NCBI GenBank assembly: GCA_031282945.1
Contig: JAITCX010000070.1
Coordinates: forward strand, 1-12,923
Direction of reading: 5' to 3'
DNA length: 12,923 nucleotides
DNA from: Elusimicrobiota bacterium
GTDB lineage: Bacteria; Elusimicrobiota; Endomicrobiia; Endomicrobiales; Endomicrobiaceae
The translations under genes were made by a program, and so were the position numbers. How positions within the stretch are numbered: position 1 is the stretch's first letter; every line of letters begins with the position of its first letter. Positions 6,236 to 12,923 of this stretch are shown in pieces. A model generated the notes under the pieces. That model worked only from the letters and a program-made list of their open reading frames with translations. It did no database searches and was not told the origin of the DNA.

Positions 6236-6240
6236 ATACT

Positions 6241-6336
6241 ATGCGCGCTACTGTTAATATTATTTTTGGGCTTATTCGTTTAATTATTTTGGGGATATTG
6301 GTAGGTTTATTTTTTAAACCCAGCCCTTCCCATGCA
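6241..6336 (+). other. Signal peptide of the giant surface protein
   Basis: Residues 1-32: a short N-terminus with Arg2, a long hydrophobic core broken by a single Arg13 (residues 5-25), then KPSPSHA, giving an S-H-A site before TTWDD. The cleavage site agrees with the AxA-like rule. Export would be by Sec across the inner membrane. Confidence 0.8.
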
Positions 6337-9300
6337 ACTACATGGGATGACATAGAGGCGTACCTTAAAAATTGGGAAAGTACACCGTTTGAAATAGATT
6401 CTGATGTTACTCGCACTACTGGACAGACAGAACCTGTTATTCCAGTTGATAAATCTTTGGTAAGCAGTAAAAGCGGCGTTTTGCGCATGATTACTGGCAC
6501 ATCGGATGTGGGGGCTATTCAATATAACGGATTAAATTTTTATTTTAGAGATATTGGTTTTAGCGAATTTGAAAATGCTTTAGTTATTTTCGGCGGCGCT
6601 AAATTAACATTTGAAGGGCTTTCCAATTTCATAAACAATAGCATAGATTTGCAAATTGGCGGCGGCGGCGCTATTTATGCTGAGTCTCAATCAACAGTTA
6701 CTTTCCTTAACGCCATGTCAAATTTTACAGGCAATGGAAATGCAAATGCCATCGGCGGCGCTGTTTATTTGAATCAATCTTTCTTTTTTGCGGCTTTTTC
6801 AACTTTGGTTTTCTCAAACAATTCCGCCATGCAGGGCGGCGCATTTTACCTCATAAATTCCTTCTCATCTTTTACATACTCCAGCATTTCCTTCATCGGT
6901 CATAATATAGGGACATCCGGTTCCGGCGGCGCATTATATTTGGAGAATTCCACCATTACATTTGATACTGGCAATACATTTTTTTCAAATAATTTTTCCG
7001 CCAGCGGCGGCGCTATTTATGCAGACAATTCTAGATTTATTGTCGGCAGACATGTGGCTTCTCAGTCCACATTTTCGGTAATAGCCAATACTGGACAGTC
7101 TGGAGGCGGCGCATATCTATTAAACTCCCGATTTGAAAATATACTTATGGCGCCCAATGTTTTGTTTACAAGCAATACCGTCTCAGTAAGCGGCGGCGCA
7201 ATGTATTTAAACAATTCTGTAATGTCTTTCATTAGAATCGACACAGGAAAAGAAATTTTTTTCAATTTCAATTTTAATAGCGCAAATCAAAACGGCGGGG
7301 GGCTTTATCTATTTAAGTCATCAGCAAGTTTTGACATGTACAATCAAGCCAATTCTAGACTTGAGTTTATCGGCAATACTGCCGCAGGAAACGGCGGCGC
7401 GATTTATGCAGAAAATTCCAAAATAACTTTTATAGAAAGCCGCAACTTAATATTTAAAGATAATATGGGAAATGGAGCATTAAATGACATTTATATGGTC
7501 AAGGGATCTAATTTAGAATTTAGAGGAAATGACAACATTTTACCAAACGGCTTGCGCGTCTATTTGGATGATACATCCGTTTTAGAATTTAGAGGGAATA
7601 CAAATTTTTACGGCTCTTTTCAATCCTCGGGCGCAGGCAGGATATTTTCTGCATTGAATTACACTATAAAAGTAACAACAGCCAATAATATTGATAGTAC
7701 CGTTATTTTAAGCACCCTTATTTTTTCAAATGGAAGAATTCTTTTTAATACCGGCGTAACAACATTAAATGTTGTAGATACGGTAGATATTAATAGTAAT
7801 CCGATATTATCTTTTTCGGCATTTGACGCGGCTGACGGTATCGTTTTTAGCAGCGTTTATGTGTTGGGAAATTTTAATATCGCCAATAATCTCATTTTAA
7901 ATATAGATGTAGATTTCTCATCAGCAGGAGTAAGCGATTGGATTTATTTTGCAAAAAATCTAAACATAGGAAATATTCTCACATTAAATATAAACGCTAC
8001 AAATGTTGGATTTAATAACGCAAAAATTATGACTTTTTCTCCAAGTTACTCCTTTGATGATCTTAGTAAAATAGTAACTTCTGGTTTTAGTTTAACTCAA
8101 ACAGGCTACGATATATACGCTCAAATTGATAATCCATGGGATATTTTTGTTTCAAGCTTTCAAGCTCTTGAAAATAATAACACAATTTATCTGCCAAGTA
8201 ATCTTACTGCTCTAATAACGAGCGTAGGGCTTAGATCCCCTAAGGGATCAAGCGTTACAATAGACGGTCAAAATTATGTTTTGGATGCCAACGTCAGCAA
8301 AACATTAAAATTAGATTTCGGTTTTATTCTCAATAATCAACAACTTACATTAAAAGACATAACCTTTAATAATTTTTATACTCCCACAACAGATTATCGT
8401 ATAAATGACTCTATAATTTTAATACGTGGAAGTTTTACATTTTCGTCAGCTTCTGGATATACGCCCTTAAAAACCCAAAGGTCAAGCATATCTTTTGAAA
8501 ATGCAAATGTGTATTTTATGAAAAACTCAATACCTAAAGTTGGAAAAAATGATATCTTTCCAGTTATTTATGGAAACGCAACAAATTTTTGGATTGCAAA
8601 TTCTACCCTTAATGTCTTACAAGATGGATCGTGCATAATTTTTCAAGTTGAAGGCGGCGGCTATCAAATGAATTTTTTAAATTCTATTTTAAATGCCAAT
8701 GAAAATAAACTGAATAATACTGTTTTTCATTTTAGTGGTGATACGATTGGCATTTTTGAGAATTCAATTTTAAATTTTACAAGCAATACCTCAAACGATA
8801 TGGGTACTGCAATGCGAATTACCACCTGGGCAAATATTAAATTTAATGCTTCTACCCTAACTTTTTCTTACAATATTTCCAATGGGAGAGGGGGAGCCCT
8901 CGCGGGTGGAAATTATCCAATATTCATTTTTAATAATTCTCTCATAGACTTTACATCCAATACTTCAAAAAGTGAGGGTGGAGCAATTGCATCTCAAAAT
9001 GAAACCAAAAATGGAGCCAGTCTTTCTGTGAAATTTAATAATTCTTTTGTAAATTTCACATCCAATACTGCATTCAATAAAGGCGGAGCAATTTATGCGG
9101 AGGGACGTTATACTGCTAGAATTCACTTCGTCAATTCAAGAGTAAATTTCTTTGCAAACGAATCTTATGACATAGGCGGCGCTATATATCTCATTGAATT
9201 CACTGGAATAGCAGCCGAAGACAAATATGGTAAGAATCACGGTTTCTTTTTCCAATATAGCACCGCAAGTTTTATAAATAATAAAGCGCGGAATCTTGGC

Positions 9301-12300
9301 GGCGCAATTTACGCTATTACTCGTTCAGAGATTTTATTTACGCAATCAAATATAATATTTAGTTCAAATTCCGCTCAATCATCAGGCGGCGCAATTTATG
9401 CGATTGAGGGTTCAATAGTCAATATTTCAACTGGCGCAAAAGTCCTCTTTGAAAAAAACAGCGTCCTCACAGGAGGAGGAGGAGCGATCTATCTCATCAA
9501 CACCGCCCAATTATCTTTTTACGATTCCTCCAGCGCAACTTTCTTAAGCAACTCCGCCCAAAACTCCAACGGCGGCGCCGTCTATGCCGACAACGGCGTC
9601 CTTTTTTCTTATAGCCGTCCTCAAACAAATTTTATGAGTCAAATATTTTTCATAAACAATACGGCTAATTCAGGCGGCGCTATTTATGCTGCAAATAATT
9701 CAATTAGTAATTTTAGAGATGCCCTCATAAATTTTACCGGCAATGAGGCGTTAAATGGTTCAGGCGGTGCGATTTCTTTAAACAATAGTTCTTTTGCTTT
9801 TGTAAATTCCACGGTTTCGTTTTCAAACAATTCGGCCAATCTTTCAGGCGGGGCTATTTCTTTGCAAAGTTCTACGCTTTCATTTATAAATTCATCCATT
9901 GAATTTTTCAACAATAAGGCAAACACAGATTTAAATGACATTGCCTTTCAAGATCCCCAGAGCTATTTAAGTTTTTACGGCAGAAATACTCTCAATGGTT
10001 TAAAAATTTCAGGCGCCGGCACGCTTGCAATATTGAGCGGCATTACATTGTTTAAAGAAACTCCATTTGAATTTACGCAAAGCGGTCAGGTTTTTTATAT
10101 TAGCTCGGGGACGGCGCTTTTTACAACGCTTTCGTCCACATTGGGAAATTTAGAGATTACAAATAACGGCTCGCTTTCTATGGTAAACGGTATTACAGAA
10201 AACACATTAAATGTTAACTCTCTAAATTTAAATTTTGCAAATCTTATTTTTGATATTGATTTAAAAAGCCAGACGGGCGATTTGCTTTATGTTGATAATG
10301 TAAACGCAATTGCCAATTCCACAATTAGCGCAAACATTATTAAGGCTAGCAAAAACGCCGCAAAAATAATGAGTTTGCCGGCAGGCGCTGATCTAAGCGG
10401 GCTTTTTTCATTGAGCGGACTGGATCGTTTTGTGCAAGATGACGGAGACGGCAGACAGAGCGTTTATCTTCAGCTCTCTGGCGCATGGAATATTTTTGTT
10501 TCGAATTTGCAAAACATTGAAAGCTTCGGGACGGTACCGCTGGAGGAAACTGCGGCGGCGGCGGATTTTCAATTTTCTTTAGCTATTGGTTTAATGCAGT
10601 CAAAAAAGTTTGAAGTTTACGGGGAAAATTATTTATTGGATTCTTCACGCCGCCTAGATTTAGGTTTTATTTTGGCAAATTCGTCCGCCGCTTTTTACGA
10701 TATTTCTTTTTTAAATTTTGTATCAAGTCAATTTAACGGCGGGGTATTTTCTATGGAAAATTCCAGCTCTGGATTTTTTTCAAATATCAATTTTTCATCA
10801 AATTCCTCTTTTAACGGCGGGGCGGCTTATGCATTGCGTTCAATGTTATATTCTAAAAATGCGCAAATAAAATTTTCAAGCAATAGCGCGGCGGCAAGAG
10901 GCGGAGCAAATTATTTAGATCTTTCAGTTTCCTCATTTAACAATTCAATTGTAAATTTTGAAAATAATTTTGCAAGTACAGGCGGCGCAGTTTTTGCAGC
11001 CAACAATTCTAAATTTTTGGCATACAATTCAAGTCTCACTTTCTTGAAAAATAGCGCAAATGTGGGCGGCGCATTGGACATTAAAAATTCTCTCTTTGAA
11101 GTTTTATTTTCAAGCGTATATTTTATTAATAATTATTCAGTCGTGACGGCGGGAGCTTTAGCTGTTGAAGAAAACGGTAAAATTTTATTTTCAAATTCTT
11201 TAGTTCATTTTACCTCTAATACTAATATTACTAATAATTCATCAAGCGGCGGCGGGGCTATTTATTTATTTCAAAATTCCAGTTTATCTTTTCATAATTC
11301 AGACGTATTTTTTACTTCAAACTCTTTAAAATCTGGTTATGGCGGCGCAATTTATTCCATTGGCGCAAATATTGATTTTGTAAATTCAAATATTATTTTC
11401 TCGGGAAACAATACTCTAAACAGCAACTACGGCGGGGCAATTTATTCCGCTAATTCAAATATTGATTTTATAAATTCAAATATTGTGTTCTCAGCCAACA
11501 ATGCTTCAAATGGATCTGGGGCGGCAATTTATGCAAACAGCGGATCTACATTTTCTTTTATAGGTCAAGCCGCCGATAAAAACTCTTTAAGCATTGTCTA
11601 TTCAAATTCTAATAGCGGCGCAATAAATGTAATTAATTATTCGCTTTTAGAATTTTCTAATATGGCTTTAGATATTTCTTTTAATTATTCAAATTATGTA
11701 TCAGCATTTGATCTGGAAAATAACTCAATGATTACCTTTAATAATAGTATTGTAAATATCAATCAAAACCTATCTAGGTATTCAAGTCCTTTTTCACTGC
11801 GTACTCAGTCATCGCTTTTATCAGAGGGTTCAGATTTTATTTTTAGTTCAAACACTTCAAATTTTTCAAATTCAGGCGGCGCTCTGGCTCTTAATTCATC
11901 TTTTGCACATTTTGCAAATTCTAAAAATATAATTTTTTCCAGCAATACGCTTGTCGGCTCCTCAGGGGGAGGGGCGTTGCGTTTATACGATGCGGCGCTT
12001 ACTTTTGAAAATATTGAAAATATTTTATTTGCAAATAATGCGGCCGCTAATTCCAATGCCGGCGGAGCAATTTATATGATGGATAAATCAACCCTCACCT
12101 TTAAAAATTCCACCATAACTTTTTTAAATAATACTGCCGCCAATCAAATTAATGATATTTATATCAATAATTTCTATTCAAGAATAATTTTTGACGGCAG
12201 TAATTTTTTACCCAATGGATTAAGATCCCAAGGCGTTGCAACCTCAACGATAGCAAAAACTGGCGAAGGCGTTTTAATTTTTGACGGATTAGCTACCGCA

Positions 12301-12923
12301 ACTTCAAACAATTTTTGGATAAATCAAGGGACTGTGATTTTTAGAAGCGCGGCAAATTCAACAATAGGGGGAATTCTCCATATTGAAGGCGGCGCGCTGC
12401 TTTCTTTGCAAAATAGCGAAAGCGTGATTTCTGCAGGCGTCCTTAATGTTGGCAATAATGTAGTTTTAACAGATTCTTATTTAGCGCTAGACATAGATTT
12501 TTTTAACGGCGTAGGAGATTCGTTACAGATCACAGGGTCTTTTCTCGTCTCAAACAGCACATTGCAAATAAACAATTTAGGCATTGGCACAAAACAGGTA
12601 AAAATTATCGGCGCAAATTCAATTGCAGACAATATCTCGCAATTGTTTTTTGCGCCGCCGGGTTTTGCTCTGCAAAAACAAGGAAACGCTTTATATTTAG
12701 GCGTAGACGGAGCTTGGAACATTTTTGCAGCAGATTTTGCAAGCAAACCCGCGGGTCAAACGGCGGCCTTATCAAAGAATACGCAGAGTTTAGATTCCAG
12801 TTTTCCATTTCCAATAGGCTCGCCAAAAAGCGTCGGCGTTAACGTTGACGGAAAAAATTTTGCATTAGACGCCTCTAAGATTTCTGGTTTAGGTTTTACG
12901 CTTGCCGCAACGAGCGTCTCTTT
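6241..12923 (+). CDS. Giant Pmp-like surface adhesin/autotransporter passenger (5' part)
   Basis: An uninterrupted frame of 2227 codons runs from this ATG to the window edge. The N-terminus is a signal peptide (1-32). The mature part is a repetitive, Asn/Ser/Phe-rich sequence with about 24 GGA[ILV] motifs, mostly GGAIY(A/L), each preceded by an FxxN stretch such as FSNNSA and followed by xNSxxxF. These two motifs define the Chlamydia polymorphic membrane protein repeat, which folds as a right-handed beta-helix displayed at the cell surface. Only one Cys (residue 798) is present, as usual for autotransported passengers. Three full super-modules start at Trp35, Trp633 and Trp1416, and a fourth at Trp2159. 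The C-terminus, where a beta-barrel or other anchor would be, is outside the window. A role in adhesion or host contact is likely from the family, but unproven. The gene stands alone after a long leader. GGC-GGC dominates the motif codons despite the AT-rich background. Confidence 0.9.
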   Translation, partial: MRATVNIIFGLIRLIILGILVGLFFKPSPSHATTWDDIEAYLKNWESTPFEIDSDVTRTTGQTEPVIPVDKSLVSSKSGVLRMITGTSDVGAIQYNGLNFYFRDIGFSEFENALVIFGGAKLTFEGLSNFINNSIDLQIGGGGAIYAESQSTVTFLNAMSNFTGNGNANAIGGAVYLNQSFFFAAFSTLVFSNNSAMQGGAFYLINSFSSFTYSSISFIGHNIGTSGSGGALYLENSTITFDTGNTFFSNNFSASGGAIYADNSRFIVGRHVASQSTFSVIANTGQSGGGAYLLNSRFENILMAPNVLFTSNTVSVSGGAMYLNNSVMSFIRIDTGKEIFFNFNFNSANQNGGGLYLFKSSASFDMYNQANSRLEFIGNTAAGNGGAIYAENSKITFIESRNLIFKDNMGNGALNDIYMVKGSNLEFRGNDNILPNGLRVYLDDTSVLEFRGNTNFYGSFQSSGAGRIFSALNYTIKVTTANNIDSTVILSTLIFSNGRILFNTGVTTLNVVDTVDINSNPILSFSAFDAADGIVFSSVYVLGNFNIANNLILNIDVDFSSAGVSDWIYFAKNLNIGNILTLNINATNVGFNNAKIMTFSPSYSFDDLSKIVTSGFSLTQTGYDIYAQIDNPWDIFVSSFQALENNNTIYLPSNLTALITSVGLRSPKGSSVTIDGQNYVLDANVSKTLKLDFGFILNNQQLTLKDITFNNFYTPTTDYRINDSIILIRGSFTFSSASGYTPLKTQRSSISFENANVYFMKNSIPKVGKNDIFPVIYGNATNFWIANSTLNVLQDGSCIIFQVEGGGYQMNFLNSILNANENKLNNTVFHFSGDTIGIFENSILNFTSNTSNDMGTAMRITTWANIKFNASTLTFSYNISNGRGGALAGGNYPIFIFNNSLIDFTSNTSKSEGGAIASQNETKNGASLSVKFNNSFVNFTSNTAFNKGGAIYAEGRYTARIHFVNSRVNFFANESYDIGGAIYLIEFTGIAAEDKYGKNHGFFFQYSTASFINNKARNLGGAIYAITRSEILFTQSNIIFSSNSAQSSGGAIYAIEGSIVNISTGAKVLFEKNSVLTGGGGAIYLINTAQLSFYDSSSATFLSNSAQNSNGGAVYADNGVLFSYSRPQTNFMSQIFFINNTANSGGAIYAANNSISNFRDALINFTGNEALNGSGGAISLNNSSFAFVNSTVSFSNNSANLSGGAISLQSSTLSFINSSIEFFNNKANTDLNDIAFQDPQSYLSFYGRNTLNGLKISGAGTLAILSGITLFKETPFEFTQSGQVFYISSGTALFTTLSSTLGNLEITNNGSLSMVNGITENTLNVNSLNLNFANLIFDIDLKSQTGDLLYVDNVNAIANSTISANIIKASKNAAKIMSLPAGADLSGLFSLSGLDRFVQDDGDGRQSVYLQLSGAWNIFVSNLQNIESFGTVPLEETAAAADFQFSLAIGLMQSKKFEVYGENYLLDSSRRLDLGFILANSSAAFYDISFLNFVSSQFNGGVFSMENSSSGFFSNINFSSNSSFNGGAAYALRSMLYSKNAQIKFSSNSAAARGGANYLDLSVSSFNNSIVNFENNFASTGGAVFAANNSKFLAYNSSLTFLKNSANVGGALDIKNSLFEVLFSSVYFINNYSVVTAGALAVEENGKILFSNSLVHFTSNTNITNNSSSGGGAIYLFQNSSLSFHNSDVFFTSNSLKSGYGGAIYSIGANIDFVNSNIIFSGNNTLNSNYGGAIYSANSNIDFINSNIVFSANNASNGSGAAIYANSGSTFSFIGQAADKNSLSIVYSNSNSGAINVINYSLLEFSNMALDISFNYSNYVSAFDLENNSMITFNNSIVNINQNLSRYSSPFSLRTQSSLLSEGSDFIFSSNTSNFSNSGGALALNSSFAHFANSKNIIFSSNTLVGSSGGGALRLYDAALTFENIENILFANNAAANSNAGGAIYMMDKSTLTFKNSTITFLNNTAANQINDIYINNFYSRIIFDGSNFLPNGLRSQGVATSTIAKTGEGVLIFDGLATATSNNFWINQGTVIFRSAANSTIGGILHIEGGALLSLQNSESVISAGVLNVGNNVVLTDSYLALDIDFFNGVGDSLQITGSFLVSNSTLQINNLGIGTKQVKIIGANSIADNISQLFFAPPGFALQKQGNALYLGVDGAWNIFAADFASKPAGQTAALSKNTQSLDSSFPFPIGSPKSVGVNVDGKNFALDASKISGLGFTLAATSVS
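6343..8136 (+). repeat. Surface-protein super-module 1 (residues 35-632)
   Basis: Begins with WDDIEAYLKN and a cap region containing FYFRDIGFSEF. About nine GGA-type repeats follow (6661-7440), then LNDIYM with ILPNGLRV (7480-7560). After that comes a GGA-free Asn/Leu/Ile-rich part that ends in AKIMTFSP and YAQIDNP just before the next Trp. Length is 598 residues, the shortest of the three. Confidence 0.7.
8137..10485 (+). repeat. Surface-protein super-module 2 (residues 633-1415)
   Basis: Begins with WDIFVSSFQALE. The cap includes DGQNYVLDAN, LDFGFILNN and DITFNNF. A run of eleven GGA[ILV] repeats (8890-9900) follows, including eight GGA[IV]Y copies, then LNDIAF with TLNGLKI (9934-10011). 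The GGA-free segment ends in AKIMSLPAGADLS and YLQLSGA. It is 783 residues long and carries the only Cys. Confidence 0.7.
10486..12714 (+). repeat. Surface-protein super-module 3 (residues 1416-2158)
   Basis: Begins with WNIFVSNLQNIE. The cap includes YGENYLLDSS, LDLGFILAN and DISFLNF, followed by GGA repeats with several degenerate forms (GGAAY, GGANY, SGAIN) between 10738 and 12075. INDIYI with FLPNGLRS follows (12151-12230), then a GGA-free segment ending in VKIIGANSIADN and YLGVDGA. It is 743 residues long and contains the 90-base tandem repeat. Confidence 0.7.
11341..11520 (+). repeat. 90-base tandem repeat within the surface-protein gene
   Basis: Units 11341-11430 and 11431-11520 are exactly 90 bases (30 residues) each and I count 65 identical positions by eye. 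Both encode GGAIYS, then NIDF(V/I)NSNI. Identity is concentrated in the first two thirds. This is the clearest recent duplication in the gene; other repeats match only at protein level. Confidence 0.8.
12715..12923 (+). repeat. Surface-protein super-module 4, beginning only
   Basis: Begins with WNIFAADFAS and continues into a cap with VDGKNFALDASK and GLGFTLA, aligning with the starts of modules 2 and 3. It is cut by the window end after 69 residues. Confidence 0.65.

Noticed and set aside
6225..6522. Minus-strand frames over the adhesin start (6225-6500, 6307-6522)
   Set aside because: They overlap the signal peptide and first domain of the plus-strand gene and have no recognisable protein features.
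6661..12080. CRISPR-like array suggested by recurrent GGCGGCGCAATTTATGC
   Set aside because: The repeats are irregularly spaced, variable, and are codons for GGAIYA in a continuous open frame.
7062..12826. Minus-strand frames inside the giant gene (7062-7271, 9684-9941, 11805-12056, 12477-12826)
   Set aside because: Their APPP/APPE patterns are the reverse complement of the GGC-GGC-GCN codons for GGA. They lack ribosome-binding sites and lie wholly within a better frame.

Overview
The window comes from an AT-rich bacterium, probably a fermentative, diderm anaerobe. The fermentation clue is a full-length bifunctional AdhE in an operon with the NADH sensor Rex and an oxygen-labile-type (Fe-S) fumarate hydratase subunit. 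The diderm clue is a giant Chlamydia-Pmp-like surface protein with a signal peptide, of the kind normally exported as an autotransporter. The mix reminds me of Elusimicrobiota/Endomicrobia from insect guts, but that is recall, not something the sequence proves.

Layout. Positions 1-159 hold the 3' end of a plus-strand gene that looks like undecaprenyl-diphosphatase (uppP). It converges, with a 9-base gap, on a tightly packed minus-strand operon occupying 169-4762. In transcription order this is rex, adhE, the fumarate hydratase beta subunit and coaX. rex and adhE overlap by 22 bases, and the other junctions are 3 and 2 bases. A good sigma70-type promoter (TTGACA, 16 bases, TAAAAT) sits upstream of rex. 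A near-palindrome resembling the Rex operator lies just downstream of its -10 box, so Rex probably represses its own operon and releases it when NADH is high. AdhE then reoxidises NADH by making ethanol.

Between rex and the next gene is a 340-base divergent intergenic region. A plus-strand HAD-superfamily phosphatase of the YihX-like type follows (5103-5738), with a strong ribosome-binding site.

A 502-base leader (5739-6240) separates that gene from the giant gene. It is AT-rich and structured. It has a candidate promoter, a 10-base perfect inverted repeat 76 bases apart whose right arm contains an ATG, and two very small ORFs that overlap as ATGA. The second small ORF ends 12 bases before, and in the same frame as, the giant gene.

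The giant gene starts at 6241 and stays open for 2227 codons to the window edge. I read it codon by codon: there is no stop and no frameshift. It encodes a signal peptide followed by a beta-helix-type passenger built from GGA[ILV]Y and FxxN repeats. On a larger scale it consists of three complete super-modules of about 600-780 residues plus the beginning of a fourth. Each is demarcated by a W-[DN]-I-F type junction, a cap region, a GGA repeat run, an NDI motif and a leucine/asparagine-rich non-GGA segment. The 3' end, where a membrane anchor or beta-barrel would be expected, lies outside the window.
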